A stretch of 64,000 nt of DNA from Mucilaginibacter dorajii. Lineage in GTDB: Bacteria > Bacteroidota > Bacteroidia > Sphingobacteriales > Sphingobacteriaceae. The notes under the pieces were generated by a model. It had not been told where the DNA came from and did no database searches. It was given only the letters and a program-made list of their open reading frames with translations. Location: NCBI RefSeq assembly GCF_024808255.1, contig NZ_JANTYS010000008.1:62001-126000 (forward strand), in the 5' to 3' direction. Below are positions 8,308 to 17,336 of the stretch, piece by piece. Every line of letters begins with the position of its first letter. Within the stretch, counting starts at the first letter, position 1. A program made the translations under genes and the position numbers.

Positions 8308-9504
8308 TTAACACGGCATAAAGGCAATTGTTCCGCCAACCCAGTCAAAATCTTTATTATATCGCACCCCAATCATTTTTCCGCGGCTTAAACGGGCCAG
8401 GTTTATAGCCAGCGTTGGCGTTTCATCACCATTGGGCCAAAGGTATAAAAGCCGAATCTCGGCCTTTACACCACCATCAGGTGCCTGTACAACAGGCTCG
8501 TAATTTACTTTTTCCTGCAATATCCAGTTCTCCGGATCTTTAATGCTGCGGATATCATCTAAAGTAACATCAATAATAACCCCCTGGCCCGCAAAGGAGA
8601 AAAGGGGTTTTAAAACGTAGTTTTCTAAATCGGCGGGGATGAGATCAACCTTATGCAGGAATTGTGTTTTGGGAATATAATCGCCTTTCAAAAACGGCAT
8701 GGTAAACTTGCTGACGCGGTAAAACCAGTTAGGGTGCGTTATCCACTCCACATCCAATGCCTGTCTTATATCAACAACTTTGTCAAATATCTGCGGATCG
8801 TTATCTATCTCATCAAATATCAGCCGGTTATAAATACGACGAATCTGCTGTTCTGCACCGTCGTCGGTTTTATAAAACAGGTTTGTACTGTGCTGTATCA
8901 AATCGCTTAATGATATTACCGGGATGTTTAGGTACTTTTGGGTGAGGTAAAAATCAATAACTGTTTTTTGCTCGGGGGCGTTAACATCCATCAATACCAC
9001 CTCTTCTGGTTTGTAATCGCCAACAATGGTTCTTTTAAGTAGGGCGAGGTATTCGTATCTGTTTAATCCATTAAAGAATATGGTTTCGTTATCTGCGATA
9101 TCAAAGATCTCCTTGTAAGTGTCGCCCAATAAAACCTGGAAACCATATAACGATGGGAAGCCCTGTAGCTCTATGAGCTTTGGAACAATATTGCCGACAT
9201 CGTCTTTACAAATCCCAAAATCTAAGGCGATGAAATGGGGATGGTCGTTTTCGTTGGCTACCCGCCATTTATCGGGAATGGCGCGCTCTGTGAGCTCTTT
9301 AAAATCGGGCTGCAAAATGGTGGCTATGATATCATTGCCCGCGGCAATCAGTCTGTCCCTAAAATCGGCAGTAAGTAAAACAGGGGTTTCGGCAACGCGG
9401 AATTGCACGGGCGTATGCAGGCCCTGGTTAAGCTTATCTAAAAACTGCCCGTACTTCTTTTTGGTAAAGCCGGCATTGAATTTTTTCCTGGCAGATGGGT
9501 TCAT
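8308..9504 (-). CDS. Conserved ATP-grasp-like protein
   Basis: 398 residues, soluble, no signal peptide. I recognise it only at the level of the ATP-grasp superfamily. The C-terminal half has ENYVLKPLFSFAGQG, which looks like the lysine-bearing nucleotide-binding strand and Gly-rich loop, and later EIRLLYLW and NLARLSRGKMIGV, consistent with the metal-binding strand. The N-terminal half has FIALDFGICKD and PKLIELQGFPSLYGFQ. ATP-grasp enzymes join a carboxylate to an amine or thiol at the cost of ATP; substrate unknown here. A palindromic GGCT-tail repeat sits 13 nt before the start. Confidence 0.55.
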   Translation of the reverse strand: MNPSARKKFNAGFTKKKYGQFLDKLNQGLHTPVQFRVAETPVLLTADFRDRLIAAGNDIIATILQPDFKELTERAIPDKWRVANENDHPHFIALDFGICKDDVGNIVPKLIELQGFPSLYGFQVLLGDTYKEIFDIADNETIFFNGLNRYEYLALLKRTIVGDYKPEEVVLMDVNAPEQKTVIDFYLTQKYLNIPVISLSDLIQHSTNLFYKTDDGAEQQIRRIYNRLIFDEIDNDPQIFDKVVDIRQALDVEWITHPNWFYRVSKFTMPFLKGDYIPKTQFLHKVDLIPADLENYVLKPLFSFAGQGVIIDVTLDDIRSIKDPENWILQEKVNYEPVVQAPDGGVKAEIRLLYLWPNGDETPTLAINLARLSRGKMIGVRYNKDFDWVGGTIAFMPC

Positions 9505-9517
9505 AGGTGTGATTATT

Positions 9518-9552
9518 AGCCCCTCTAAATCTCCCCCGGTAGGGGAGACTTT
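9518..9552 (-). repeat. GGCT-tailed GC-rich stem-loop (upstream copy)
   Basis: Minus-strand reading: a stem of CTCCCC/GGGGAG type, then the tail gatttagaggggct pointing at the start codon at 9504. A nearly identical 33-34 base unit lies at 29926 and 26429, each also just before a gene start. The opposite half-element ggggaggggct follows at 9576-9586. Confidence 0.8.
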
Positions 9553-9660
9553 AAAGTCCTTCCTTCCGCGATGGTGGGGAGGGGCTTGTTACAAACAAAC
9601 TTAACTAATTTAGTTCAAGGTTTTAATTCGCTACAAAAAATCCTTCCTCCAAAAATCTTT

Positions 9661-9716
9661 GCTCCTTGCTCCAAAAAGAGTCCAAAAGTCTTTTGTCCAA
9701 TAATCCTTCGTCCAAG
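9661..9716. repeat. Degenerate heptanucleotide array upstream of gpsA
   Basis: Reading in steps of seven from 9661 gives gctcctt, gctccaa, aaagagt, ccaaaag, tcttttg, tccaata, atccttc and gtccaag. Related sequence extends left to about 9640. The words are variants of one another but not identical. This is the least regular of the arrays. Confidence 0.5.
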
Positions 9717-9784
9717 AAAATAATATTTCATTAATTTGCTGTGTCAATTAAAACTTACAACTGGCATTTTTGCTTAATTGTTTA

Positions 9785-10786
9785 ATGTATAAAAAGAAAA
9801 TAGCCGTTATAGGCGGCGGAAGCTGGGCAACAGCCAATGTTAAAATGCTGGTTGATAATACTACCGAAAAGGAAGTTTTTTGGTGGATGCGTAACGCGCA
9901 GGCGGTTGAGCACCTGCATAAATTTGGTCACAACCCCTATTATTTAAGCTCGGTTGAGATAAAACTGCCTAAAGAAAATATTTCTACAGATTTAAAAAGC
10001 CTGATACAGGTTGCCGATATTGTTTTGCTGAACGTACCCGCCGCTTTTTTGAAAGAGGCGCTTACGGGAATTACACCTGCCGACCTTGCCGGTAAAAAAA
10101 TAGTATCGGCTATTAAGGGCATTGTACCCGATGAAAATTTAATTATTGGCGAGTTTTTGAACCAGAAATACGGGATTTCATTCGAGGATTTTATAGTGAT
10201 CAGCGGGCCATGCCATGCCGAGGAGGTTGCATTGGAAAAACTTTCCTATTTAACCATAGCTTCTGGTGATGCCGCTCTTGCTGCCGAATTTGCCAGCCTC
10301 ATTAATACCCGTTATATTAAAACCAACGTATCTGACGATATTTATGGTACTGAGTGGGGAGCTGTGTTAAAGAACGTGTATGCCATAGCCGGAGGTATTT
10401 GCCATGGTGTTGGTTATGGCGATAACTTTCAGGCGGTATTGATTTCAAACGCAATACGGGAAATTGAGCGTTTTGTTGATGTGGTACACCCTATTGACAG
10501 GGATATCAAAGAATCGGCCTACCTGGGCGATTTATTGGTTACTGCCTACTCGCAATTTAGCCGTAACCGTACTTTTGGCAATATGATAGGTAAGGGGTAC
10601 ACAGTAACATCGGCCCAGTTGGAGATGAACATGATTGCCGAAGGTTATTATGCAGTAAATTGCCTACAACAGGTTAATAAACAATACAAGGTGAATATGC
10701 CTATTTGCGATGCTGTATACGCTATTTTATATCAAAAAAAGTCCCCTGTGCAGGAAATGAGGAATTTGGCCGATAAATTGAGTTAG
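9785..10786 (+). CDS. gpsA: NAD(P)H-dependent glycerol-3-phosphate dehydrogenase
   Basis: 333 residues from the ATG at 9785. A TTG 15 nt upstream is in frame but adds residues before the Rossmann strand. The N-terminal IAVIGGGSWATA is the dinucleotide-binding loop, normally GxGSWGTA. The catalytic region shows GAVLKNVYAIAGGICHGVGYGDN, with the family lysine. The enzyme reduces dihydroxyacetone phosphate to sn-glycerol 3-phosphate, the backbone for phospholipid synthesis. It is followed at 26 nt by a small exported protein. Confidence 0.93.
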   Translation: MYKKKIAVIGGGSWATANVKMLVDNTTEKEVFWWMRNAQAVEHLHKFGHNPYYLSSVEIKLPKENISTDLKSLIQVADIVLLNVPAAFLKEALTGITPADLAGKKIVSAIKGIVPDENLIIGEFLNQKYGISFEDFIVISGPCHAEEVALEKLSYLTIASGDAALAAEFASLINTRYIKTNVSDDIYGTEWGAVLKNVYAIAGGICHGVGYGDNFQAVLISNAIREIERFVDVVHPIDRDIKESAYLGDLLVTAYSQFSRNRTFGNMIGKGYTVTSAQLEMNMIAEGYYAVNCLQQVNKQYKVNMPICDAVYAILYQKKSPVQEMRNLADKLS

Positions 10787-10811
10787 TAAAATAACATTAA
10801 CTCAATTTATT

Positions 10812-11156
10812 ATGAAAAATCTATTCAAAATAGCATTAATTGCTGCCGGACCATTTGTTATTTCACCCGTATTTGCCCAAACTCATAAGGATACTACCTT
10901 TGGTCAAAAAATAAGTAAAACCGCCAAAAAAGTTAGCCACACAACCAAAACTACCGCTGTAAAGGTTGGGCATAAAACATCGCAGATAGCCGCTAACAGC
11001 GAATCGACAATTGTAGACAAAAAATATAACGGAAAAGTAGCGCCGGGCAATCACAATGTTTACATCGACAAAAACTCAAAATACTACTACGTTAACAAAA
11101 AAGGCCATCGGGTTTACGTTAAAGAATCTCAACTGATTAATAAGCCTGCTCATTAA
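10812..11156 (+). CDS. Small basic exported protein of unknown function
   Basis: 114 residues. A clean signal peptide (MKNLFKIALIAAGPFVISPVFA, then QTHKDT) is followed by a Lys/Thr-rich segment with repeated KKVSHTTKTTAVKVGHKTSQ character, and a C-terminal part rich in Tyr/Asn/Lys (VYIDKNSKYYYVNKKGHRVYV). No family recognised. It is probably periplasmic. It sits 26 nt after gpsA and 41 nt before a second small exported protein, so the three may be one transcript. Confidence 0.75.
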   Translation: MKNLFKIALIAAGPFVISPVFAQTHKDTTFGQKISKTAKKVSHTTKTTAVKVGHKTSQIAANSESTIVDKKYNGKVAPGNHNVYIDKNSKYYYVNKKGHRVYVKESQLINKPAH

Positions 11157-11197
11157 TTTTTTATATCTTGAGGGTAAAAGGCATCAAATAACCTATC

Positions 11198-11533
11198 ATG
11201 AAAAAATATCCCTTAATATTGGCCCACGCAGTAGGCGCGCTTATATTGTTCTCTGTTGCTTGTAACAGCAATAATGGCAGCAGCCCGGTAAATAAAAAAT
11301 TGCTTGGTAAATGGAAGGCAAAAGATGGCGAAACCAAGCTGGAAATTACAGATAAAGGTTTTACTACCGATGATGGGCAGCCAATTACGGAAGATTATTT
11401 TGTGAAAAACGATACCATTTTTACGTCGTACCAGGGTAGCAGGCCTTTTACCAAATTCCTGATTAAAAACCTGGATGATCATAAACTTACCCTGTTTTAT
11501 CCGGATTCTGATATTGTGGAGTTTTCACGGTAA
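11198..11533 (+). CDS. Small lipocalin-like lipoprotein
   Basis: 111 residues. The signal peptide ends in FSVACNS, a loose Bacteroidetes lipobox giving a lipidated Cys near residue 22. The mature part, with LLGKWKAKDGETKLEITDKGF and later TLFYPDSDIVEFSR, resembles the single-domain lipocalin-like lipoproteins common in this phylum: a short beta barrel whose first strand starts GKW. Ligand unknown. A repeat-filled gap with no gene follows. Confidence 0.7.
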   Translation: MKKYPLILAHAVGALILFSVACNSNNGSSPVNKKLLGKWKAKDGETKLEITDKGFTTDDGQPITEDYFVKNDTIFTSYQGSRPFTKFLIKNLDDHKLTLFYPDSDIVEFSR

Positions 11534-11551
11534 GGAAGATTTATGATTATG

Positions 11552-11746
11552 CCTTTGCGAGTAATAAAATCAGCGGATTGTGAAGGTGGGAATGACAAAG
11601 CGACGAAAAACTTACGAAGTTTTTAAAACTTCGTAAGTTTGGATCTACAACTTGCCATGGGTGGGTACGAAGCAATTCCGTTGCTATACTTATTAGCTCT
11701 GTATGGCGACGAGATTGCCGCGCTGCACTCGCAATGACATATTTGG
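11552..11746. repeat. cattgcgag/gaagcaat repeat carrying a perfect 31-base palindrome
   Basis: Positions 11609-11639 are a perfect inverted repeat with arms aacttacgaagtttt around one central base. It is followed by acaacttgccatgggtggg, tacgaagcaat, acgagattgccgcgct and ctcgcaatgac. The same palindrome lies at 33000-33028 and 43095-43127 in the same repeat family. No coding capacity is evident. Confidence 0.8.
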
Positions 11747-11756
11747 GTGGCATTCC

Positions 11757-11802
11757 TTAAAAAAACAAAAGCCTTCATAACTGCTGGCGGCAGTTGAAGG
11801 CT
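11757..11802 (-). terminator. Terminator region downstream of the DEAD-box helicase
   Basis: On the minus strand GCCTTCA...TGAAGGC with an inner ctgcc/ggcag pairing is followed by ttttgttttttt. It lies about 220 nt past the helicase stop, beyond a heptad array. Confidence 0.65.
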
Positions 11803-11872
11803 CTGTTAACAAAACTAAACTAAAACTTGCTTCCTTACCAGGGGAAGCTCATGAAAACTATCTTTATTATTA

Positions 11873-12019
11873 GAGTCAAGAATTAAGAGTCAAGAATCAA
11901 GATAGAGCTACAATAGCTGTTTTTGATTCCTGGCTCTTTTTAATTTAATTAGAATCAAAATTTAAGGAAACCGCGTTTGCAGTTGTCTTAACTCTTGATT
12001 CTAATCTCTTGACTCTAAC
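11873..12019. repeat. Inverted pair of heptanucleotide arrays
   Basis: Left arm 11873-11900: gagtcaa, gaattaa, gagtcaa, gaatcaa in exact steps of seven. Right arm 11988-12015: ttaactc, ttgattc, taatctc, ttgactc, the opposite strand of the same words. A third partial arm (ttgattcctggctc) lies at 11923-11936. The array ends right at the helicase stop codon. Almost the same words recur at 35255. Confidence 0.8.
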
Positions 12020-12020
12020 T

Positions 12021-13880
12021 TTAGAATCTTCTTTTGCGTTCCGGACGATCTTCGCGGGGTTTGCCAGAGAAATCGCGGAAACCGCCGCCACCTTCTCTGC
12101 GTTCGCCACCACGGTTATTGCCGCCATCGCGCCTGTCGCCACCACGGTAACCACCGCCACCTTCGCGACGTTCGCCACCACGGTAACCGCCTTCGCGACG
12201 TTCGCCGCCACCACGGTAACCACCACCACTGCTTTCACGACGATCGCTTGTACCTTCGCCGGATACTTCTATCCTTACAGGGCGGCCTTTGTACTCGGCA
12301 CCTGCAAAACCTGCATTTACTTTCTCAACGTCCTCGTTAGGTACTTCAAAGAAAGAGTAAACACCTTTTACATCTATTTTACCAACCGAACGGCCGCTAA
12401 TTTTTGATGTGTTGCAGATGTAACCTAACAGATCGCCACGGTTAAACTCATCAACAGAACCCAGGTTGATAAACAAACGGGTGTAAGCCGATGGGCCGCT
12501 TGACGCGCTACGTGGACCACGGTCATCACGCTCTCTTATGCGTCCTTCTTCAACGCTTGCGTTCAAATCAGGGGCATTTTGATAATAGTCAAGGAAACGG
12601 TTAAATTCAATTGAAGCAAAACGTTTAATAAAATCTTCTTTGCTAAAATCTTTAAACTCATCAAGGATGCGCGGCAGGTATTGCTCAATTTGCTCTTCGT
12701 TAACAGTTACGTTATGTACTTTGTGAACAATAGAGAATAATTGTTTTTCGCAAACATCAAAACCGGTTGGGATTTCTGCTTTAACGAATTTTTTACCTAT
12801 AGTGCGCTCAATCTGGCGTATTTTGCCTAATTCCTTTGCGTTAACAATTGAAATAGATACACCGGTTTTACCTGCACGGGCTGTACGACCGCTACGGTGA
12901 GTGTAATTTTCAACTTCATCTGGTAACGAGTAGTTAATAACGTGTGTAACATCATTAACATCAATACCACGTGCGGCAACGTCTGTAGCAATTAATAACT
13001 GCAGGTTACGCTCGCGGTAGCGTTTCATTACCTTATCGCGTTGTTGTTGCGAAAGGTCACCGTGTAATGAGTCGGCATTGTAACCGTCTTTGATCAGGGC
13101 CTCAGCAATATCCTGTGTTTCAATTTTGGTACGGCAAAATACAATACCAAAAATATCAGGGTTAAAATCAACAATGCGTTTAAAAGCGGCATACTTATCA
13201 CGGGCACGTACTATATAGTACTCATGCTCAATGTTGGCATTGCCGGTATTTTTTTCGCCCATGGTAAGCTCAAATGGATTATCCATGTACTTTTTAGCGA
13301 TACGCCTAACTTCTGCAGGCATAGTGGCCGAGAATAGCCAGGTTTTTTTCTCGTTTGGCGTGGTAGATAAGATATTATCAATGTCTTCCTGAAAGCCCAT
13401 GTTGAGCATTTCATCAGCTTCATCCAATACTACAAATTTTACCCTCGAAAAATCTATCGCCTTACGGTTAATGATATCAAGCATACGGCCTGGTGTGGCC
13501 ACAACGATCTGTACGCCGCGTTTAATCTGGCGTAACTGATCCATAATGCTTGCTCCGCCATAAACGGCAACAACGTGAACGTTGTCCATTTTTTTGGAGT
13601 AATTTTTAATGTCGTTCGTGATCTGTAAACAAAGTTCACGTGTTGGGCATAAAACAAGTGCCTGTGGATGATTTTCTTCGAAATCCAGCAGTTCTAATAA
13701 TGGTAGGCCAAAGGCAGCAGTCTTACCGGTCCCGGTTTGGGCTAATCCGACAAAATCGTTGCTGCCTGTTAACAATACCGGAATTGACTGTTCCTGGATT
13801 GGCGTAGGGTTTTCGAACCCTAACTCAGAGATGGCATTAACAATATCATGACGGATTCCCAGTTGAATAAATGGGTTCAT
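12021..13880 (-). CDS. deaD: DEAD-box ATP-dependent RNA helicase with RGG-rich tail
   Basis: 619 residues. Helicase motifs run in order: Q motif (FENPTPIQEQS), AQTGTGKTA (I), PTRELC (Ia), TPGR (Ib), DEAD, FSAT (III), then HGDLSQQQRD, ATDVAARGID (V) and HRSGRTARAG (VI). After about residue 470 comes a DbpA-type RNA-recognition fold (YTRLFINLGSVDEFNRGDLLGY). A tail of about 70 residues built from repeated GGERREGG and GGYRGG units follows. This is the CsdA/DeaD layout used in ribosome assembly and cold-shock RNA unwinding. The Arg-Gly tail is expected to bind RNA without specificity. It is transcribed alone. Confidence 0.92.
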   Translation of the reverse strand: MNPFIQLGIRHDIVNAISELGFENPTPIQEQSIPVLLTGSNDFVGLAQTGTGKTAAFGLPLLELLDFEENHPQALVLCPTRELCLQITNDIKNYSKKMDNVHVVAVYGGASIMDQLRQIKRGVQIVVATPGRMLDIINRKAIDFSRVKFVVLDEADEMLNMGFQEDIDNILSTTPNEKKTWLFSATMPAEVRRIAKKYMDNPFELTMGEKNTGNANIEHEYYIVRARDKYAAFKRIVDFNPDIFGIVFCRTKIETQDIAEALIKDGYNADSLHGDLSQQQRDKVMKRYRERNLQLLIATDVAARGIDVNDVTHVINYSLPDEVENYTHRSGRTARAGKTGVSISIVNAKELGKIRQIERTIGKKFVKAEIPTGFDVCEKQLFSIVHKVHNVTVNEEQIEQYLPRILDEFKDFSKEDFIKRFASIEFNRFLDYYQNAPDLNASVEEGRIRERDDRGPRSASSGPSAYTRLFINLGSVDEFNRGDLLGYICNTSKISGRSVGKIDVKGVYSFFEVPNEDVEKVNAGFAGAEYKGRPVRIEVSGEGTSDRRESSGGGYRGGGERREGGYRGGERREGGGGYRGGDRRDGGNNRGGERREGGGGFRDFSGKPREDRPERKRRF

Positions 13881-14082
13881 GAATTAAAATAACGAATTTG
13901 GCAACATCGCCAAATCGGGCGCAAAGATAGCGCTAATATTTTTAAAAAGCAATAAGGATAAACAATCAGTTTAACTTTTTGGCAATTATTTTCATTTTAA
14001 TGCTAAATGCCTTTAAAATAGTAACTTAATTACGGATGTCGTAATTTTTCACCGCGTTATTTTCGGTTTTTAGCGGCATTTA

Positions 14083-14733
14083 TCAATCCACTATGCGGTT
14101 GCTCAGCGCAAAAACTATCAGCTCGGTAATGTTCTTTACTTCCAGCTTCCTGAAAATATTTTTGCGATGGGTTTCGATAGTAAGGCTGCTCAGGAACAAT
14201 TTATTGGCTATTTCTTTGGTAGTGAGGCCATTTTTTAATAGCTGGATCAGTTCTATCTCCCGTTTAGTGAGTTTGTATTTTTTGATCAGGTCGTCGCTGT
14301 AGTTTTGGGGGAAAGGTTGTTGCCGGGTATTATAGTAATAGGTTTGCCCGGCCATTACGGTATTGATGATGTAGATTAACTCGTCGGTAGTGGATGCTTT
14401 GGGGATATAGCCATGACCGCACTGCATGCATTGTTTGATGATGTTATTTTCCTCATACATAGATATGAAGATGATGCGGATGGCCGGAAAATCTTTCCTG
14501 ATCTGTTTAGCGGCTTCGATGCCATTCATGTACGGCATCAGGATATCCATCAGGATCAGGTCGGGCGTTTTGGTGTTTAGCAGCTGCATTAGCTGTTTAC
14601 CATTGCTTACCTTATCCATCACCACCATGTTACCGGCCCGCGCTAACGACTGCTCAACCCCCAACGAAAAGGTAGGGTGGTCTTCGGCAATGATGATCTG
14701 TATGGCGTTGTTAGCTGGCGTAGTCATCGGCAA
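14083..14733 (-). CDS. NarL/FixJ-type response regulator
   Basis: 216 residues. The receiver domain has IIIAEDHPTF (acidic pocket), phospho-acceptor Asp63 in LILMDILMPYMNG, Ser/Thr in IFISMYEE and a C-terminal Lys (YIPKAS). A LuxR helix-turn-helix occupies about 150-216: LTKREIELIQLLKNGLTTKEIANKLFLSSLTIETHRKNI. It overlaps the end of the sensor kinase gene by 23 nt, so it is the partner regulator and is coupled in translation. An alternative ATG two codons downstream (MTTPAN) is equally possible. Target promoters are unknown. Confidence 0.92.
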   Translation of the reverse strand: MPMTTPANNAIQIIIAEDHPTFSLGVEQSLARAGNMVVMDKVSNGKQLMQLLNTKTPDLILMDILMPYMNGIEAAKQIRKDFPAIRIIFISMYEENNIIKQCMQCGHGYIPKASTTDELIYIINTVMAGQTYYYNTRQQPFPQNYSDDLIKKYKLTKREIELIQLLKNGLTTKEIANKLFLSSLTIETHRKNIFRKLEVKNITELIVFALSNRIVD

Positions 14734-16666
14734 TAGTGGCTTGCTTTAAATCAATGGGTATAGATATAATAAATGTCGATCCCTTTTTATTGGTGTCGAT
14801 GTGGATCTCGCCGTTTAAAAATTCAACTCTTGATGCAATGTTTTTGAGGCCAATGCCAGCCTTGTTCACTACGTTGGTCATGCCGATGCCGTTATCTTCA
14901 ATAATGATCTGAATTTCGTTGATCAGTACCGCTAACTGCACACTGGCTTCCGATGCATCGGAATGCTTAATGATATTGGTAATTAATTCATTAATAATAC
15001 GATAAATTAAAATGGCTGTGGTAACCTTATCTATTTTTTCTTCATCGCCCTCGGTAACTAACTGGAATTTGATCTTGCCATGGTAGTTAATTTCGTCTAC
15101 CCGGTTTTGCAGTGCGTTAAACAAGCCATCCTGCGAAAAATCAGGCGGGAGCAGGTCGTGCGAAATAGCCCTTACGTCGTTGGTGATCTTCGAGATCAGG
15201 TCTATTGACCGCTGGTAATCGGCAATTTCCTGTTTGCTTTTGGCTTTTTCGGGATGATTACTGAGGTGCAGTTTTAAGGTGCTTAAGGTTGCACCCACAT
15301 CATCATGCAAATCGCGGGCTATACGTTCTCGCTCCAGCTCCTGAATTTTGATGATCTCGCGTGCCCAGCTGGTGCGGATACTGAATGTTTCGTTGAGCGC
15401 TAAAATGCTGTCGTTCTTTTCCTTTTTATACCGAAACACAAATATTACGGTAAGCGCCAGGATCTCGAAGGTAAAAGCCACAATGATATTACCGGGTGGG
15501 ATAAAAAACAATTGTCCAACTTCTAAAGTGTTCAGCAAAAAATCAAGGAACGCGAACAGGAGAAAAATAGTCGATATCGAATAAATTATGGTGTAATAAT
15601 GTTTTTTGACGATGCCCGCAACCACGTTAACACCAATAAGTATAATGCCTGTGAACGCCAGGAAATAAGCAACAACACGACTGTATTTTACAAAAATGTT
15701 GTTAAACGGAAGTGCAAAAGCATTGATGGTGATAACCGCGAGCGCTATCAGTGTAACAATTTTGTAAACCCTGAAAAGCCGGTACAGCGTTTTAAAATCC
15801 TGTTTTTGATTGATAAAGATCTGCAGGATATTAATACCCAGGTAAACCGGCAAAAGCAGGAATAATGTTTTAGGCAGATGTGCCCATAGTTTATAAAACC
15901 AATCGGGAAAGATAAAAGTATCAAACATAAACTCATTGATGTTGAAACCAATAAGCGAAAGCACATAAGCCGCATGCCACAAATGCAGCTTGTTCTTAAG
16001 CGCAAACCACAAAAGGATGTTAAATACGAGGGCAAATGTGAAGTATCCTAAAAATCGGCCTAATAAAAAAGAGTAATGGGTTTCATATTGTAAGTAATCC
16101 TGAACGGTTGTGATATCTGTAGGGAAATAAATATTATCGGCATTAACGGTATGTACCTTTACCAATAGCAGCTTGGTTTGTTGCGGTAAGAGGACAACTT
16201 TAAATGAAGTGCTTCTTACCGGGTATTCGCGTTCAGAAAGCGGGAGCAGGCTGGATTGTGTGCCGTGAAATGTTAAAGGCAGTTTACCCTCAGTGGCTTC
16301 GTAAAGATCAAACGACAGGTAGTTATTATAAAAACTCCACAATAGCGGGAGCCTGATGGTTGTATCGTTTTTAACATAAACCGCCAGCCAGTAGCTGTTG
16401 TTGGTAAAACCGCGGTTAAATACCTTGTGGCCATGTTCTGATTTGAATTTGTGCGCCCGAAGACTATCAAACGCGGCCGATGGGGTTAAGGTACCTTTGG
16501 CATCTTTAAACCAGGTGTAGTAATTGCTCAGGTAATCATCAACTGGGCCTTTAACAAATAGGGTATCAATAGTATGTGCCGATACCCCGCCGCTGATAAA
16601 TAATATCATCAGCAAAATAACACCCTTAAGTTTGTTAGGTTGCAAAAAACGGCCCATCACATACAT
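14711..16666 (-). CDS. 7TM (DISM-type) sensor histidine kinase, HisKA_3
   Basis: 651 residues. Signal sequence, a periplasmic sensing region to about residue 180 like the 7TMR-DISM extracellular domain, seven predicted helices between about 195 and 400, a short linker, then HisKA_3 dimerisation with the phospho-acceptor His near residue 453 (ERIARDLHDDVGATLS). An HATPase_c domain ends it (NELITNIIKHSDAS, EDNGIGMTNV, GIGLKNIASRVEFLNG). DISM sensors often detect carbohydrates, but the ligand here is unknown. It is co-transcribed with the downstream LuxR-type regulator. The true start may be Met4 (MGRFLQPN). Confidence 0.9.
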   Translation of the reverse strand: MYVMGRFLQPNKLKGVILLMILFISGGVSAHTIDTLFVKGPVDDYLSNYYTWFKDAKGTLTPSAAFDSLRAHKFKSEHGHKVFNRGFTNNSYWLAVYVKNDTTIRLPLLWSFYNNYLSFDLYEATEGKLPLTFHGTQSSLLPLSEREYPVRSTSFKVVLLPQQTKLLLVKVHTVNADNIYFPTDITTVQDYLQYETHYSFLLGRFLGYFTFALVFNILLWFALKNKLHLWHAAYVLSLIGFNINEFMFDTFIFPDWFYKLWAHLPKTLFLLLPVYLGINILQIFINQKQDFKTLYRLFRVYKIVTLIALAVITINAFALPFNNIFVKYSRVVAYFLAFTGIILIGVNVVAGIVKKHYYTIIYSISTIFLLFAFLDFLLNTLEVGQLFFIPPGNIIVAFTFEILALTVIFVFRYKKEKNDSILALNETFSIRTSWAREIIKIQELERERIARDLHDDVGATLSTLKLHLSNHPEKAKSKQEIADYQRSIDLISKITNDVRAISHDLLPPDFSQDGLFNALQNRVDEINYHGKIKFQLVTEGDEEKIDKVTTAILIYRIINELITNIIKHSDASEASVQLAVLINEIQIIIEDNGIGMTNVVNKAGIGLKNIASRVEFLNGEIHIDTNKKGSTFIISIPIDLKQATIADDYAS

Positions 16667-16733
16667 TCATATAAATGTAATGGAATAATTACGCTAATGA
16701 AAATACCCATTAACAGGTATTAGTAAGAGGGGA

Positions 16734-17204
16734 TTACCGTAACCTATCGGCAGATTTTACCAGTTTTTCATCGTTTTTGATGCCTTTTACAGCCATCAGT
16801 AACATAACGATGCTGATAGAAGTTAAAAACAGACCGATACCCATTGTTTTGGTGCCCAGCTGTACACCTTCGCCTACCGCTTCTTTTACAGTTTGTGCCA
16901 TCCAGAAGCTATAGCCAAAAAGTACCAGGATGGTGCTGTAAATAAGTGCTGTTTGTTGTTTACGGTTTTTGAACAGGAAGATGATCACCAACGGAATGAT
17001 GGCCACTATAGCAGTAACAGCAGTAAGCGCTGTAAACGAATCGGTATGTTTTTGAACGCCGTTAATATTCTGGAAAATGCCGGTAACCATAATAGTTACG
17101 GGAATATCATTTATATAAACGTTGTGCGCAAGCGGAAAAAGGTAAAGGGCGAACAATGCCAGGCTGGCAACCAACAGGTAAACGCTTTGTATTCTTTGTA
17201 GCAT
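16734..17204 (-). CDS. DUF4293 family membrane protein
   Basis: 156 residues with four hydrophobic segments (near 7-27, 57-80, 86-105 and 122-145). The MLQRIQSVYLL opening is typical of DUF4293 (PF14126, from memory), found almost only in Bacteroidetes and of unknown role. It is monocistronic and lies upstream of the kinase-regulator pair, 67 nt from the kinase start. Its far side faces the divergent DUF892 gene across an AT-rich gap. Confidence 0.85.
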   Translation of the reverse strand: MLQRIQSVYLLVASLALFALYLFPLAHNVYINDIPVTIMVTGIFQNINGVQKHTDSFTALTAVTAIVAIIPLVIIFLFKNRKQQTALIYSTILVLFGYSFWMAQTVKEAVGEGVQLGTKTMGIGLFLTSISIVMLLMAVKGIKNDEKLVKSADRLR

Positions 17205-17336
17205 AATATTAAAATTATAATGGCAAATATAGATGTTTTAGCAATTGCCTTGAGTCATTTTTAATACAGCAATAATTTGCTTTTAATGATAATTATTATA
17301 GTATATTTAAACTGATTTTACATTAATTATTAAGTG

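Noticed and set aside
11945..12238. Minus-strand open frame with repeated Val-Ala-Ala-Asn units
   Set aside because: Out-of-frame reading of the same RGG repeats.
12009..12407. Long plus-strand open frame rich in Thr/Ala opposite the helicase tail
   Set aside because: It is the antisense of the Arg-Gly repeat tail; the repeated codons keep several frames open. No family features.
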